This document shows, piece by piece, positions 44,447 through 57,200 of a DNA stretch of 64,000 bases. The first letter of the stretch is position 1. Each line of letters starts with the position of its first letter. A program made the translations under genes and the position numbers. A model generated the notes under the pieces. It worked only from the letters and a program-made list of their open reading frames with translations. It had not been told where the DNA came from and did not search any database. This stretch comes from Mycobacterium heckeshornense (GTDB lineage Bacteria > Actinomycetota > Actinomycetes > Mycobacteriales > Mycobacteriaceae), in contig NZ_AP024237.1 in the NCBI RefSeq assembly GCF_016592155.1, positions 4,588,001-4,652,000 on the forward strand, read 5' to 3'.

Positions 44447-47400
44447 TCACCGACCGTCAACGCTCACACTTTCGTCGACCAGCGGGTTGACCAACTGCAC
44501 ATAAGTCGGAATATCGTTGTCGTCCAGCAAGATTGCGCGTCCTGCAGGCAGGCGGCCGAACCGCTGGCCGCGAATCTTGCCGCCGTCTTGCGGGTTGCCT
44601 GACAGCAGCAGGGTGGTCGCCTGGAGTTCGTTGAGCCGGCGCAGCAGCGGGCTGGTCATCAACGCGTGCGCCGATCCCGTAGCGCGCGCGGTGACGATCA
44701 CCCGCAATCCCAGGTCGCCAGCCTGTGACAACAACCCGATCAGGCTGGTCCACGGCCGCTGGCCGGCGAATGCGCCGGTCATGGCCGGGGTGTCGGGTAT
44801 CTGGTCGACGTCATCGATGATCAGGTAGTGGGTGTGTCCCTGGTAGCTCCAGTTGGTTAGTTGCGCCGCAGACATACCCGTCGGCGGGCGCCGCGACTCG
44901 ATGAGCGCCGATAGCCCCAGCATCGCCGGCAGCACCCGGTCGACGTTGACCGTGTATTCGTTGTCTGGGAACAGCGGTTCGTCGACGAGGTGCAGTCTGC
45001 GATCCACCACCGTGAACGCGACCTGGTCGGAAGTGGAGTGGTCACGAACGGTGCGGATGATGTGGCGCAGCAGCGTGGTCTTGCCGGACTTAGTGTCGCC
45101 CAACACCATCAGGAGTGGATTCTCGGCGAAGTTGACTTCGACTGGCGCCAGGTCTTCTTCGCGCTGACCGATGACCACCCGCTCCGGACCCGGGTAGATG
45201 TCGCCAACCGCGCTGGGCGGCAGATTCGTCGGCAGCAACCGCACCGGCGGTGCGCTGACACCCGGGTAGCGGTCGTTGATCTCGGCAATCTGGTCGAGCT
45301 CGGGTTCGGCGAACAGGAAGTGCTCAGCGGCCATCGTCAGCCCCCGGCCCGGCTGGTCGGCCGGCACGGCCTCGGCCGGACGACGCAGCGCACCGATAAC
45401 CCGCACATTGCTGTCTCGGGGGTCGTGCAGCTTGAGCTCCAGGCGCAAGCCCAGGCCGTCGCGCATTGCCAGCGGCACCTCGAGCCAGCTCGGAGTGGTG
45501 ATCACGACGTGGATTCCGTACGCCAAACCGATATTGACCAACTCGGTCACCTTCGCCAGCAACGGGTTTCGGGTGTTGAACTGGTCGGTGTTGTCGCGGC
45601 CGAACGCGTAGATGTTGTCGATGACCAGAAACACCTCCCCGTAGCCGTCGTCGGGCCCGGAGCCGTTGCCTCGCCGGTCTCTGAAGACCTCCCGCCGCTG
45701 GCGAGACAGCAGCAGTTGCTCGAGCTCACCGAAGGTGCGACGGATACGTTCGGGTTCCAGCGGCGCCGCCACGCTGCCCACGTGGGCCAGGTCTTCCAGC
45801 ACTCGCAGCTGGCCGCCGCCGTAGTCCAGGCAGTAGAAGGTCACTTCGCGGGGCGAATGCAAGTTGGCGGCCGACAGGATGAACGTCTGCAATGCGGTCG
45901 ACTTGCCCGACTTCGGGCCACCATGGATAACCATGTTGCCGGCTGAGGAGAGCGCGTCGAAAATCAGTGGGTCGCGGCGCATCTCGAACGGTTTGTCGAT
46001 CTCACCCAGCGGCCATCGCCATCGCCCTGGCGGTATCGCAGCGCGCGCGAGAACCGCGTTGAGCGGGATGGGATCGTCTAGCGGCGGCAGCCACAGCTCG
46101 GGCGCGCGGGGCCCGTAGCGGGCCAGCTGGTCGCCGATCGTAGCGATCAGCTTGCGCGGCGGACCGGTTGGCTGTTCCTCGTCTCCCGCGGTGAGGACTG
46201 TCTCCGGATCCGGCTCGACCCGCCCGGCGGTGAACAGCTTCGGCTCCGGCGCCGCGTGCACCACAAGGGTTTTCGTGGTCCGTGGCGGCTCATAGATACC
46301 GTCGACGTAGGTGCTGCGGAACTTGATCGGCGCCGCACCGGGTGCGGGCACCAGGAAGCCCACACCCTTGTGCTCCCTGCCGGATTCGATGTGGTAGGCG
46401 TCCTCGACGCCGATGATCTGGCGGGACACCGCGGGACTGGCCACCTTCAACGCGATTCGGTAGGAGGTGTTCTTGTCGATGTCCTTAATCTTGCCCACAT
46501 CCAGCGTCTGCGACGCGAACAGGATGTGGATTCGCATAGATCGGCCCTTGCGGGCCACGGTGTCGAAAAGCTCGGCGTACTCGGGATGGTCGGCCAGCAT
46601 CAGCGTGAATTCGTCGGCGACCACAAATAACGTCGGAATCGGGGCAAGGTCGTGTCCGGCCGCGATGGCGTTCTCGTATTCGGTCACCGAATTGAATGCA
46701 CTGCCCTGCACGCGCCGGCCGGCTTCCCGCAGCAGCACCTCCCGGCGGGCCACCTCGCCGCGCAGCGTTTCGGCGAACCGGTCGGCCAGCGACTTCTTTT
46801 CGGCCATATTCGAGATGACCGCGACGACCTGCGGGAAGTTGCGGAAGCTATCGGCGCCGGCCTCCCCCTTGAAGTCGGCGTAGATCACGATAAGCCGGTC
46901 AGCCGAGTGGGTTGTCAACAACGACAACAAGATTGACATCAAGGTCTGCGACTTACCGGAGCCGGTCATCCCGATCATCAGCCCGTGCGGGCCCATCCCG
47001 CCCTCGGCTTCGTCTTTGAGGTCGAAGATCAGCGGCTCGCCGGTGGCGGTGACCCCGATCGGCACGCGCAATTCCTGCTCCCGGGGTCGCGGCGCCCACA
47101 GCGCGGGAACATCGAGCGCTGACGCGTCGGGGATGCCCAGCAGCGTGGTGAACGTCGCGCCCCGGGTGGCCGCCGAGCGCAGCCCGGCATGGGTGGGGTT
47201 GGAATCCCAGCGGGAAAGCTGACGAGCCAGGTGGCTGGCTTCGTCGGCGTCGAGCTGGTCGGCCTCGTCAATGTAGCGCGCCCAGCCGCCGGACTGCCAA
47301 CGTTCGATACGGCCGTGCGCGATACGCAGAATCGGACGCTCGGGATCCGGATACTGTTCGCGGTGCGGAGGTGTTGCGGAGCGCTGGATCACAGTGACTC

Positions 47401-48406
47401 CGGCCCGCGCCGCCGCCAATGGCGAGGAGTTAATGTCGAAGTTGGGGTCGTCGACGACGATTAGCAGGTGTCGTAGCGCCTCAGCCGAGCCACCGGTGAA
47501 CGCCGGACGATCCGCCAGGGCCGCAGCGAGCGACCGGCACAGCTCACCGGGGTTGGTCGACAGGTAGCGGGCCGGGCCGACGCCGTCCAGCTCGCCGGGA
47601 ATGTCGACATGCGGCAACCACTTCAGCCACGACCAGTCCGCGTCTTCCAAATCCGGTGTGGCCAAAGCAACTCCGAGCACCGTCGGGTCGTGCCACGTCA
47701 CCGCCTGGGCGATCAGGGACCGCAGCATGGCGCGCACCTCGCCGGCTTCGCCCAGTACGGTGATGCGCGAGACCTTGGCCAAATCGATTCCTACCGGAAC
47801 GTCCCGCACCGTGCGCTGGGTGTCCAGCAGGCTGCGTAATGCGCTGTGGCACACCGGCTCTAAGTCGACTTCGTCGGCAATGTCGTTGACTCGCACCGGG
47901 GTGGCCAGCGGCACGGTGTGCCGGCCGGCCCGCACCACCAGAAAATCGGAGTCGTTGGGGTCGCGCTCCCATTGCCGACGCGAGCCGGGGATGCTGGCCA
48001 GCTCCGCGGGGTCAGGGTGTGACCATTCGGCGGCCGCCCGTTGCTCGGCAGCCTGGGTGCGGATGTTGTCGCGAACCACCGACAAGTAACGCAGGTAGTC
48101 GGCGCGTTCGGCGTCGACCTCCTCGGTGCGTGTCTTGTTGTCGGTGCCCCGGTACAACGCGGTGGCGGCCAGCAGCAGCACGAACGGGAAGAACAGTGTC
48201 TGCGGCGAAATCAGTCGCATCCCGGTGGCGACCATCGCCACGATCATCCCGACGATCAGAATCACGATCAGATACGGCAGTGCGCGCCGCAGCAGTGACG
48301 GCGGGATCACCCGCGGCAACTCCGGCGGTGCCTCGATGGCGATCGTTCCCTGGCGGGTCGCGGGAGGCGGCAGCCGGCGGCGGGCCTCGAAAATCAGGCG
48401 GCTCAT
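44447..48406 (-). CDS. eccC3: ESX-3 FtsK/SpoIIIE-type ATPase EccC3
   Basis: 1319 residues. Two N-terminal helices ([18 protein letters not shown] and the [18 protein letters not shown] region) lead into a DUF domain and three ATPase domains, with P-loops GMTGSGKSQ near residue 480, GGPKSGKST near 825 and GDTKSGKTT near 1099. It recognises substrates and powers secretion. Overlaps eccB3 by four bases. Confidence 0.96.
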   Translation of the reverse strand: MSRLIFEARRRLPPPATRQGTIAIEAPPELPRVIPPSLLRRALPYLIVILIVGMIVAMVATGMRLISPQTLFFPFVLLLAATALYRGTDNKTRTEEVDAERADYLRYLSVVRDNIRTQAAEQRAAAEWSHPDPAELASIPGSRRQWERDPNDSDFLVVRAGRHTVPLATPVRVNDIADEVDLEPVCHSALRSLLDTQRTVRDVPVGIDLAKVSRITVLGEAGEVRAMLRSLIAQAVTWHDPTVLGVALATPDLEDADWSWLKWLPHVDIPGELDGVGPARYLSTNPGELCRSLAAALADRPAFTGGSAEALRHLLIVVDDPNFDINSSPLAAARAGVTVIQRSATPPHREQYPDPERPILRIAHGRIERWQSGGWARYIDEADQLDADEASHLARQLSRWDSNPTHAGLRSAATRGATFTTLLGIPDASALDVPALWAPRPREQELRVPIGVTATGEPLIFDLKDEAEGGMGPHGLMIGMTGSGKSQTLMSILLSLLTTHSADRLIVIYADFKGEAGADSFRNFPQVVAVISNMAEKKSLADRFAETLRGEVARREVLLREAGRRVQGSAFNSVTEYENAIAAGHDLAPIPTLFVVADEFTLMLADHPEYAELFDTVARKGRSMRIHILFASQTLDVGKIKDIDKNTSYRIALKVASPAVSRQIIGVEDAYHIESGREHKGVGFLVPAPGAAPIKFRSTYVDGIYEPPRTTKTLVVHAAPEPKLFTAGRVEPDPETVLTAGDEEQPTGPPRKLIATIGDQLARYGPRAPELWLPPLDDPIPLNAVLARAAIPPGRWRWPLGEIDKPFEMRRDPLIFDALSSAGNMVIHGGPKSGKSTALQTFILSAANLHSPREVTFYCLDYGGGQLRVLEDLAHVGSVAAPLEPERIRRTFGELEQLLLSRQRREVFRDRRGNGSGPDDGYGEVFLVIDNIYAFGRDNTDQFNTRNPLLAKVTELVNIGLAYGIHVVITTPSWLEVPLAMRDGLGLRLELKLHDPRDSNVRVIGALRRPAEAVPADQPGRGLTMAAEHFLFAEPELDQIAEINDRYPGVSAPPVRLLPTNLPPSAVGDIYPGPERVVIGQREEDLAPVEVNFAENPLLMVLGDTKSGKTTLLRHIIRTVRDHSTSDQVAFTVVDRRLHLVDEPLFPDNEYTVNVDRVLPAMLGLSALIESRRPPTGMSAAQLTNWSYQGHTHYLIIDDVDQIPDTPAMTGAFAGQRPWTSLIGLLSQAGDLGLRVIVTARATGSAHALMTSPLLRRLNELQATTLLLSGNPQDGGKIRGQRFGRLPAGRAILLDDNDIPTYVQLVNPLVDESVSVDGR

Positions 48407-49998
48407 CGGGTCTCCTGTTGGGCTGAAGCTTCGCGGCTGCGTCGAGAGTCAGGCGGCAACCCGTCGTGGGCCAGCAGCGCGTCGGCCCGGGAAAGCGTGG
48501 GGCCGGGTGCAAACAGCGACAACACCGACCACGGGACCGGAACCGGCGGCGGGTTCAGGCCAAGCGCCTCAATGGCTTTGGCGTGTCCAGTCGGACCGGT
48601 TTCGTTGTCGATGCCGTATCGGACACCGGTGTCGGCGATCCAGAACAGCGACCCCGCGGGTGGCGAAGACGCGTCCTGGCCGACGGTCTGAGCGAAATAC
48701 CCGCGACCGGGTCTCAGCGCGACGCGAGCCGCGGTCCCGCCAGCGCCGGCGCTCACCAGCTCCACGGTGCGCACCCCGTCGGGCACTGGCAGCGAAGACC
48801 CGGACAGCACCGTCAGCGAGCTGGTGGCAGCCCCGGCCGGCTTACTCCAGTAGGCGCAGGTCACCGGCGCCTTTGCCGCATCGACGAGGCTGATCGGCTG
48901 GTCCGGATAGCGTGAGGTGTCGAGCATCCGTGAAACGGGAAGCCGTGCAACCTGATCAGCGGCCAGCCGCGGCGGCTGGTCCAGGCCATAGGAATTGGTG
49001 TTGCGCAAGATCGCGGCAAGCACCGGCGAGATCGGCTGCAACCCGTCCGGCAGCACCGCGTAGTACACCACTCCGTGATCTGAGTTGGTCTCTAACGCGT
49101 GAGCCACCACCACCGCTCCGATCGGCACGTTCGGTGGCAACGGGAAATGCGCTGGGCGGCCCCCGTCCGGGATGGCCGGCGGCGTCAACGGGGGGGCCTC
49201 CGGAACCGCGTTGAACAGGCCCGACGCGATCGGCCGCGCGGCAAGCACATCGGTGCCCAGTCCCAAGGCGGTGGTGACGGCGTGGTCGGACAGATCGATG
49301 CGGCTGCGCCTGCCGTTCCAGAGCAGCCACGTACCGGCGCCGTTGTCAACAAGCAGCCCCTGCCCGGCACCTAGCGCCGCGGCCCGCGCGCCACTGGTGT
49401 CCAGGGGGCCGCCGATGACCGTGACACCAGCACTGTGTGCCGCGTGCCCCAGCCCACTGATCGCATCACATACCGTCCAGTCCGCGTCCGCTGAGGTGTT
49501 TTGCACCATGCGTTCCGGGGCACCGGGAATACCGATCAAATTTCCGCGCGGAAACTTGTCCAGCTCCGTGCTTTTCACCGTGGTGGGATTGACCGGCCGA
49601 CCGGCGATCAGCCGGGCTGACGCGAGGTTGAGCACTGGGTGAAGCTGGTCGCCGACCCGCACGTACAGGGCGGCGGTGGATCGGTCGGCCAATACGGGGT
49701 TGGTGCCCGCCGACCCGCCGGGCCGGATCAGCGAGAACACGAAGCAACCGATCAATCCCGTGACGAGGATCAGCGCGCCCATCAGGACCGCCCGCGACTG
49801 GGTGCGCAGCGGGTCGACAAGCATCCGGGTGTCGTGCAGGGCGACACCGGAAGCGATGCGCCGCATGACGAAACGCCAGCCGGTTACCTGGTGGCGGGTG
49901 ACGAAGCCGCGCCGATACACCACCTTGTCCGGGTTTTCGTTGACCGGTGTGCGCGAGGCGAACGAGCGACGCTCGTCGTCGAGCTCATTCCTGGTCAT
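48403..49998 (-). CDS. eccB3: ESX-3 membrane component EccB3
   Basis: 531 residues: a short cytosolic N-terminus with [20 protein letters not shown], one helix ([20 protein letters not shown]) and a large periplasmic domain of the EccB repeat type. EccB forms the periplasmic part of the type VII complex. The four-base overlaps with eccA3 and eccC3 show one operon. Confidence 0.95.
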   Translation of the reverse strand: MTRNELDDERRSFASRTPVNENPDKVVYRRGFVTRHQVTGWRFVMRRIASGVALHDTRMLVDPLRTQSRAVLMGALILVTGLIGCFVFSLIRPGGSAGTNPVLADRSTAALYVRVGDQLHPVLNLASARLIAGRPVNPTTVKSTELDKFPRGNLIGIPGAPERMVQNTSADADWTVCDAISGLGHAAHSAGVTVIGGPLDTSGARAAALGAGQGLLVDNGAGTWLLWNGRRSRIDLSDHAVTTALGLGTDVLAARPIASGLFNAVPEAPPLTPPAIPDGGRPAHFPLPPNVPIGAVVVAHALETNSDHGVVYYAVLPDGLQPISPVLAAILRNTNSYGLDQPPRLAADQVARLPVSRMLDTSRYPDQPISLVDAAKAPVTCAYWSKPAGAATSSLTVLSGSSLPVPDGVRTVELVSAGAGGTAARVALRPGRGYFAQTVGQDASSPPAGSLFWIADTGVRYGIDNETGPTGHAKAIEALGLNPPPVPVPWSVLSLFAPGPTLSRADALLAHDGLPPDSRRSREASAQQETR

Positions 49999-51836
49999 GC
50001 GAGCTCCAGCAAGCCGAGGCCTTGCAGCAGCGGCTCTACCGAATTGCGGACGTCCTCGGCGGTGATCGTCATCAACTCCTCGTCGGTGAACTCGCCGGTT
50101 TCGGCGTGCTCAGAATGGTCTAACCGGAATTCGCGTTCTTCTTCGGATTTTTCGACGACGTTGCGCACGAACCGCCCGTTACCGGCAATGTCTAGGCCGC
50201 GGCGTTCAACGCCGGCCGCGTCGGGCTTGGAGATGTCGGCCAGATGGGCGAACAACGCTTCGAGATCGTCGAGGGCGGCCTGTTCGAAGACGCTGTCACG
50301 CTTGGCGGCCATGAATTTGGCGATCTCGATCAACTCAGCCGGTTTGTAGGACGGGAAGTCGATGCTGCGGGTAAAGCGCGACCGCAGACCTTGGTTGGTG
50401 TCCAAGAACTTGTCGAGATCGGCGCGGTAGCCGGCGATGATCACCACCAGGCGATCGCGGTCGTTTTCCATCCGCGCGAGCAGGGTGTCGATGGCGACCA
50501 GCCCGAAGTCGTTTTTCGCGCCGGTGGCCACCAGCGCGTACGCCTCGTCGAGAAACAGCACACCGTCCAGCGCGCTGTCGATAATCGCGTTGGTCTTGGC
50601 TTCGGTCTCCCCGATGTGCTGGCCGATCAAATCGGCGCGGTGCACTTCCCGGATGTTTTCCTTCTTCAACAAGCCCAGCCCGCAATAGATCTTGGCGATA
50701 ACCCGGGCAATGGTGGTCTTACCGGTCCCGGGCGGGCCGGCGAACACCAGGTGGTGGGTGCGCTGTGCCACTTCCAAACCGCGCTGCTTGCGCACCACCT
50801 CCATGGCCACCGCACTTTTCAATCGGGCCACCTGGTCTTTGACCTTGTCCAGGCCGATGAACTCGTCGAGCTCGCGTTCGGCCTCGGCGAGCAGCACCCG
50901 CTTGCGCTCTTTGGCTTCGGGGTCAATGAAATCGCCTGGGCTGGGCTCGGTTTCAGGATCCCACGGGTCGGTGCGGGCCTCGATGCGTGCCGCGGTGGTG
51001 GTGACGATCCCGAAGCTGGGATCGGATAGGGCGTGCTCGATTTCCTCGTTCTCGGGGTTGGCTGCGTACAGGTCCTGCAGAACTTCGCTGGCGCTCTCCT
51101 CGTCGACGTGCGCGCGCAGCACCAGCGCTTTGGCCAGCGCACCGTCGACCGCGGCGACGGCGATGGGGCCCTCGGGTTCCTCGAGGTAGGACAGGGCCGG
51201 GGCGAACATGCCCAGCCTGGCCAGCGCGATCCCCAGGGTGATCTTGGCGCCGTGGGCGAAAACCTCGTCGAGGTCGGTGTCATTGACGATCGGGGTGAGC
51301 AGCTTGACGACGTCCGACCAGCGCTGGGCGCGGTAGTGGATGGCGGCCGACACCCAGCGGGCGTCGTGCCAATTCGGCCGTCGTCGGAGAATGCCGGCGA
51401 CCAGCTGGTGGGCGTCGGCGTACCGTCCGTCCGCTGCCAGCGCCGCGGCGTGGGCCAGGTGGAAGTCGTCGGGTCCGGTGGCGCGAAACCGCAGATACAA
51501 CCCGGTGTCATATTGAAAACCCAAGGTGCCCGGTTCCAGTTCGATCTGGCGTTGCAGCAGCCCGGCGGTCGAAACGGTGCGCGATATCGATTCGAGCACT
51601 GAGGTGGAAACGTCGCCGGCGGCGGCAAGCCCTGTCCACGCGTCGCACTGGTCGTGGGCGATCCGGGTCAGCGCGGCAAACCCAGAACGAGCGGCGGCAA
51701 GGTCGGCGGGACGGCGGCGGTCATACACCGTCAGGCCCAGGGCCCGGCAACACGTGGCGAACCGGCTGACGACGTCACCGTCAATTCGAGCTGCAACGGG
51801 ACCGGCCACCAGCGTCCCGATGTCACCGCCGTCCAC
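49995..51836 (-). CDS. eccA3: ESX-3 cytosolic AAA+ ATPase EccA3
   Basis: 613 residues: an N-terminal TPR-like domain (~280 residues) and a C-terminal CbxX/CfqX-type AAA+ domain with Walker A FAGPPGTGKTTIARV near residue 367 and Walker B DGVLFLDEAYAL near 425. It assists substrate release from EspG in the cytosol. The GTG start at 51836 follows GGAGGG. It is the first gene of the operon, behind an IdeR-like and Zur-like control region. Confidence 0.94.
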   Translation of the reverse strand: MDGGDIGTLVAGPVAARIDGDVVSRFATCCRALGLTVYDRRRPADLAAARSGFAALTRIAHDQCDAWTGLAAAGDVSTSVLESISRTVSTAGLLQRQIELEPGTLGFQYDTGLYLRFRATGPDDFHLAHAAALAADGRYADAHQLVAGILRRRPNWHDARWVSAAIHYRAQRWSDVVKLLTPIVNDTDLDEVFAHGAKITLGIALARLGMFAPALSYLEEPEGPIAVAAVDGALAKALVLRAHVDEESASEVLQDLYAANPENEEIEHALSDPSFGIVTTTAARIEARTDPWDPETEPSPGDFIDPEAKERKRVLLAEAERELDEFIGLDKVKDQVARLKSAVAMEVVRKQRGLEVAQRTHHLVFAGPPGTGKTTIARVIAKIYCGLGLLKKENIREVHRADLIGQHIGETEAKTNAIIDSALDGVLFLDEAYALVATGAKNDFGLVAIDTLLARMENDRDRLVVIIAGYRADLDKFLDTNQGLRSRFTRSIDFPSYKPAELIEIAKFMAAKRDSVFEQAALDDLEALFAHLADISKPDAAGVERRGLDIAGNGRFVRNVVEKSEEEREFRLDHSEHAETGEFTDEELMTITAEDVRNSVEPLLQGLGLLELA

Positions 51837-51854
51837 GGCCCATACCCTCCCTGG

Positions 51855-51903
51855 GTTTGTTAGTGCTACCTAACTTCGGTGAAGTTAGCATTGCATAAGC
51901 TAA
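51855..51903 (-). promoter_or_regulatory. Cluster of TTAG-type palindromes before eccA3, likely IdeR (or MntR) sites
   Basis: Three sites lie within 50 bases, 19 to 67 bases before the eccA3 start. TTAGCATTGCATAAGCTAA (51885-51903) matches 14 of 19 positions of the IdeR consensus as I recall it. The complement of 51855-51873 matches 12 of 19. Between them lies the perfect inverted repeat CTAACTTC-GGT-GAAGTTAG (51870-51888). ESX-3 is known to be repressed by IdeR with iron. The match counts are my own by eye. Confidence 0.6.
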
Positions 51904-52025
51904 GTGTCGAGATGTACGGCTTCGCCCGACGCCGGGCCGCAGCCATGCGCTGAACGATGGTTGGCTGCCCCTGCCAGTCACCACCGCTCACCTCCTTCTC
52001 CGGCACCGGTGCGGCAACAGTCATA

Positions 52026-52042
52026 TTGGAAATGATTTTCAA
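52026..52042. promoter_or_regulatory. Zur box
   Basis: TTGGAAATGATTTTCAA is palindromic except at one pair and fits the mycobacterial Zur operator (a TGAAAATGATTTTCA type palindrome). Zur control of the ESX-3 cluster by zinc is known in M. tuberculosis. The site lies in the 646-bp gap between eccA3 and the divergent PPE gene and could serve either. Confidence 0.7.
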
Positions 52043-52283
52043 CACCGTCGCAGGGACCCTACCTCACCGGCCTCATTGGCAGAAAGACCAGTGATTGCCA
52101 TTGCTGGGCGGTGACCGGTTTGCGTCGCTTGCATCAAGCACCCCCTATGAGGCCTGGCCGGGCACTATCTCGGACTCGGTCCTGGCACCGCTCAGGTAGT
52201 CGCCGATCCGCGCGCATTAGTTCCCTTAGTCAACAAGGTCGTCGCTGTCATCACTGGTCGCAGCTATTCAGGGGCTGACCTAA

Positions 52284-52328
52284 AACCGTAGATACGGTTA
52301 TATAGGACTTATTTTTCCGTAGCTACGG
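52284..52328. promoter_or_regulatory. Twin palindromic operator upstream of the PPE gene
   Basis: AACCGTA-GA-TACGGTT at 52284-52299 and CCGTAGCTACGG at 52317-52328 share the core CCGTA-NN-TACGG. Their centres are 31 bases apart, about three helical turns, so two dimers could bind the same DNA face. A further half-site TACGG follows at 52332-52336. The AT-rich stretch between them (TATATAGG) may hold a -10 box. The rest of the gap 51904-52283 shows nothing more than the Zur box. The regulator is unknown. Confidence 0.6.
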
Positions 52329-52482
52329 TTATACGGCTAGAATTGCAACGGCGGTCTGATCAAAAGGAGCACGCGTTGCAGGTGGGTGGCGGTCGACAAA
52401 GCCCGGTTCCACCAGCGCCGAAGCGCCTGACGAAGCCGGGAGGTGTGTCGGCGTCAAGGCGTCCACCCTCGCGGGGACCACA

Positions 52483-54210
52483 ATGACTGCGCCGATCTGG
52501 ATGGCTTTCCCGCCGGAGCTCCATTCCGCGCTGCTATCCAGCGGCCCCGGGCCCGGTTCCCTGGTTGCCTCGGCCGGCGCGTGGAATTCCCTGAGCACCG
52601 AGTACATCGCGGTGGCCGACGAGCTCACCGCGCTGCTGGGCGCAGTGCGGGCAGGGGCCTGGCAGGGCCCGACCGCTGAGCAATACATGGCGGCGCATGC
52701 GCCCTACATCGCATGGCTATTACAGGCTGCGGCCAACAGCGCAGCGATGGCCGCCGCACATGAAACCGCGGCTGCGGCTTATACCGCTGCCCTGGCCGCA
52801 ATGCCGACATTGGCCGAATTGGCCGCCAACCACGCCACCCATGCCGTGCTGGTGGCCACCAACTTCTTCGGAATCAACACCATCCCGATCGCCTTGAACG
52901 AAGCCGACTACGTGCGGATGTGGGTCCAGGCCGCCACCACGATGACGACCTATCAGGCGACTTCCACGGCAGCACTGGCCGCCGCGCCACGCACCCCGCC
53001 GGCCCCACAGATCATGAAAGCGGAGATGGACGACGGCTCCGGTATGGGCAACTCCGGGGGTATGGGTTCCGGCTCCGGTATGGGCAATTCGGGGGGCATG
53101 GGTGGCGGTATGGGAAACATGCCGGGCATGGGAACCACACTGCCGACCACGCCCGAGCAGTGGCTGCAAGCGATATTCCCTCCGCAGTTCAACCCGTTCT
53201 CGCCCAACTCGTTTCAATCGATGCAGCCGAGTTTGGCGACGTTCATCCCGCGCGCTGAAGCGATGCTCGCCAACTACGCGAATAACCCCGTTCAGTTCGC
53301 CGAGGCGGTGCTACTTCTGGCAACCCAATTCGTCGTTCACCGGACCTTGTACCTCACCTGGATCATTCTCAACAATCCGGCCTTGCTGCCGGCATTCGTG
53401 GCCGCCAACCCGATCTACTCCGCGGGCTTGGTCACGCCCGTGGCGACTGCGCCACTGGCGGCGGGCGCCGGGGTGGCTGGTAGCGTCGCGGCGCTGACCA
53501 GCGCTGCCGGGGCGGCACCAGTTGCGGCGGCAGGGTCACTCATGCCGGTTGCTGCCACACCCATTCCGGCGGCGGTGCCCAATGCGCCGGCCGTAGGCCC
53601 CGCCTCCATCGTGAGTTCCACCCCGTCGACCGGCCCCGTACCCGCGTCGACGCCGCCATCCGCCGCCCCGCCGGCGCCCGGCGCGCCGCCACCCGCGCCG
53701 GTGGTGGGGGCCGAGGGTGCCCTGGGTGCGCAAAGCGCCGTGGGCGCACAAAGCGTCGCTTACCCATACCTGGTCGGTGATCTGGGCGCGGGATCGGCGG
53801 CGACTATGCCCGGCAAAGCCCACAGGCCCGCACCGGATAAAGCCACGACCCCGGCGCCGGCGGCAGTTTCGGCGGCGAAGCAGGCTGCGAGGCGACGGCG
53901 TCGCCGCGCGGCACCGAAACGCATAGATCGGGGCCATCGCTACGAGTTTTTGGACATCGAATCGGATACGGACTCAGTACCCGCGGCGGCGTCGAACGGC
54001 GATGGGCATGCGACCTCGGCGGTGACCTCCGATCGGGGAGCCGGCCGGTTGGGCTTCGCCGGCACCACGGCCACATCAAGCACGCAGCGGCCGATCGGGT
54101 TGACCAGGCTGGCCGGGGCTGGGTTAGCTGACGGTCCGACCGCGCCGATGGTGCCGGGAAGCTGGCCGTCGAATACCGGCGAAGCCGAGGCCCCGTTGCG
54201 GGAAACCTGA
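52483..54210 (+). CDS. PPE-PPW family protein, PPE3-like
   Basis: 575 residues. The PPE domain opens [20 protein letters not shown] and shares with PPE4 the [20 protein letters not shown] segment, so the two are paralogues. An inserted Gly/Met-rich repeat (GMGNSGGMG type, about residues 185-215) is unusual. The end carries the PPW signature RLGFAGTT and PMVPGSW. In M. tuberculosis the PPE3 gene (Rv0280) also lies near eccA3 but reads with the operon; here it is divergent. It may be exported by ESX-3 and shares its metal-controlled intergenic region. No PE gene stands beside it. Confidence 0.87.
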   Translation: MTAPIWMAFPPELHSALLSSGPGPGSLVASAGAWNSLSTEYIAVADELTALLGAVRAGAWQGPTAEQYMAAHAPYIAWLLQAAANSAAMAAAHETAAAAYTAALAAMPTLAELAANHATHAVLVATNFFGINTIPIALNEADYVRMWVQAATTMTTYQATSTAALAAAPRTPPAPQIMKAEMDDGSGMGNSGGMGSGSGMGNSGGMGGGMGNMPGMGTTLPTTPEQWLQAIFPPQFNPFSPNSFQSMQPSLATFIPRAEAMLANYANNPVQFAEAVLLLATQFVVHRTLYLTWIILNNPALLPAFVAANPIYSAGLVTPVATAPLAAGAGVAGSVAALTSAAGAAPVAAAGSLMPVAATPIPAAVPNAPAVGPASIVSSTPSTGPVPASTPPSAAPPAPGAPPPAPVVGAEGALGAQSAVGAQSVAYPYLVGDLGAGSAATMPGKAHRPAPDKATTPAPAAVSAAKQAARRRRRRAAPKRIDRGHRYEFLDIESDTDSVPAAASNGDGHATSAVTSDRGAGRLGFAGTTATSSTQRPIGLTRLAGAGLADGPTAPMVPGSWPSNTGEAEAPLRET

Positions 54211-54243
54211 GTTGGTACACACGCACCGCGGTGCACGTTGTCG

Positions 54244-57200
54244 TCAGTAGACGTCGCGTTGATAGCGATTCGCCGCGGACAGCTTCCTCACGTAGGCTTT
54301 CGCCGCGTGGGCATCAAGGTGACCGTGTCGTTCCACGATCTCCCGCAACGCCTGATCGACCGCTTTGGCCATGCGTGCAGCGTTGCCGCAGACGTAGACG
54401 TGGGCACCGTCCTGTAACCATCGCCAAAGCTTTGCACCGCGTTTGCGCATCAAATCTTGCACATAGATCTTGTCAGGTTGGTCGCGCGAGAATGCCAGGT
54501 CAAGTTCGGTCAGAAACCCATCGGCGTACATCTGCCGGATTTCGTCGCCGTAGTAAAAGTCCGTGGCGGCGTGTTGTTCGCCGAAGAACAGCCAATTGGG
54601 CCCGGGGTGGGCGAGCGCGCGACGTTCATGCAAAAAGCCGCGAAACGGTGCGATACCCGTGCCGGGCCCGATCATGATGATCGCCGCGTCCGGGTCGGCC
54701 GGCAGTCGAAAATGAGGAGATTTGTGAACGTAGATGCCAATGTCGCCGCTGGTATTGTCGGCGAGGTAGGTCGAGCACACTCCGCGGCGAATCCTGCCTT
54801 GAAAGCGATAACGCACCGCCGAGACGGTCAGGTGTACCTCGCCTTCGTGTACCGTCGGGCTCGATGAGATCGAATATAGCCGCGGCTGAAGGGGTTTGAG
54901 CACTCTCATCCACTCGTCCACCGACGCGGCGACCGGCACCTCCGCCAGCAAGTCCACTTGCTGACGGCCCCAAACCCAGTCGGCCAGCGCGGCCTTGTTC
55001 TCCGGCTTCAGCAGCTCAGCGAGGTCGGGGTCGCCACTGCGCTGCGCCACAAACCGCAGCAGGTCTGGTGTCAGGTTCGCGATCGCCAATCGTTCGGCCA
55101 ATGCAACCCGCAATGGCATCGCCCCGCAATCTCCGACGTCCACCACCGTCTCGCCATCCAATCCGGTGACTGACAGCCATTCGTCGACAAGTTCCCGGTG
55201 ATTGCGCGGCCACACACCGAGCGCGTCACCGGCCTGGTAACAGAAAGCCTCATCGGGAACACGAAAAACGAACTGCCGCACGTCTTTTGCTGACCCCGGG
55301 CCGCTGAGTCGGATATTCTGTGCCAGACAGGTGATCAGGGGGGTTTTCTTGTCGTACGTGTGCGGCTCTGGCGGGGATGCGACCGTGGGGCGAGCGGGTA
55401 CGACGGGCTGAGCGGCGCCGCCCCCGACCGGGACGGGTTGGCGGGTGAGTTCCCGCAGCGCGTCGCCGAGCCACCGGGCAGCGGTGTCTTCGTAGTCGGG
55501 TTCACAGTCGACGCGGTCGATCAGGCGGCTCGCGCCGAGCTCGGCGAGGCGCTCGTCGAGTTTGCGTCCGTGGCCGCAGAAGTCGTCGTAGCTGGAATCA
55601 CCCAGCGCCAGCACCGCATAACGGGTATCGGTAAGCGCGGGTGCGTCCGGTGCTGATAACGCCTCCCAGAACGCGGTGCCGTTGTCCGGTGGCTCGCCAT
55701 CTCCCGTCGTGCTGGTGATCAGCAGCAGCTCCCGAGTGGCCGGCAGGTCATCGACAGCACACTCGTCCATCGCCCGCAACGCGACCGGTAGGCCGGCTTC
55801 GGTGAGCTGCGCGGCGATATCCGCGGCAAGCGCTTCAGCATTCCCGGTTTGCGACGCCCACAGCACCGCAATCGGCGCTCGCTGCGGCGCCGTGTGGAAA
55901 TCGGCAACCGGGCTCTCGGGTATTGTGCCGCCTGCGCCGGGCATCGCAACCGCGGCTGGCAGCGGACTGCGCGAAAATAGGCCGGCCAGCACGCCATCCA
56001 CCCACATCCGCACGCTGGGCTGCAACGGCGCGTCGGCGGGCAGGCTCGGTACCCCGGGTGTTCGTCGGCCGACGTCGGAACGCAAGCCGCTCAGCATTCC
56101 CGCAAGATACAAGCGCTCCAGCGAGGTGAACTGTGGTCGTAGATCGTCGGTTACCCCAAGTATCTCGGCGAGTGCGTCGAGCTGCGACAAGCTGATTTCC
56201 ACCGTGAGGGGTTGATCCGGCTGGTTTGCACCCGGGCCAAATTCCCCCGTCGCGACGGAGACCTTGGTCAAAGTGACTGCGCAAGCCTTGTATTCCGGTT
56301 GCTGCGACACCGGATCGACCGCGTCGTTGGTGACGGCATTAATGGACAGGTACTCACCGAACGCGTCGTTCCAGTGAAACGGTGCGAAACAGTTGCCCGG
56401 GCGCACGCGGTCGGTGACCACGGCGGGCAGCACGGCGCGCCCACGGCGGGAGGCAATCTCGACGGAGTCGTCGTCAGCGATCTGCAACCGGGCAGCATCG
56501 TCGGGGTGAATCTCCACGAACGGGCCGGGATTGAGCTTATTGAGCTTGTCAACTTTGCCGGTCTTGGTCATCGTGTGCCACTGGTGCGGCAGGCGCCCGG
56601 TGTTGAGCAGGAACGGGTACTCATCGTCAGGCATCTCAGCCGGCAACAGGTGTGGCCGGGCGAAAAACAGGGCGCGTCCACTCGGCGTCGGAAACGCCAG
56701 CCGTGGCACGCTGCCGTCATCGCGGACAAACCGTGTTTGGCTCACACCGTTGTTGAGGTAGCGGATGGGGTTGCGATCGGCCTTGCTGTCGGGTGCACAC
56801 GGCCATTGGATTGGCGTGCGGCGGAGCCGCTCGTAGGTAATGCCGCGTAGGTCGTACCCGGTGGCAGGGTTATAGAACTGCTTGATTTCGTTGAATACGT
56901 CCTCCGCGCAGTCGTAGCTGAACGCGTGGGCATAGCCCATCTCACCGGCGATTCGGGCGATGATCCGCCAATCGGGCAGCGCTTGTCCGGGCGGATCCAC
57001 AGCTTGCTGGAAAAGGGTGACGTTGCGTTCAGAGTTGACCATCACCCCTTCGGATTCCGTCCACAGCGCCGCCGGCAGCAGCACGTCTGCGTATTCGTTT
57101 GTTTCGGTGTCGAGGAACGCGTCTTGGGCGATCACTAACTCCGCCCGTTCCAAACCGGCAAGCACAGTTTTCCGGTTAGCCACGCTCGCAACGGGATTGG

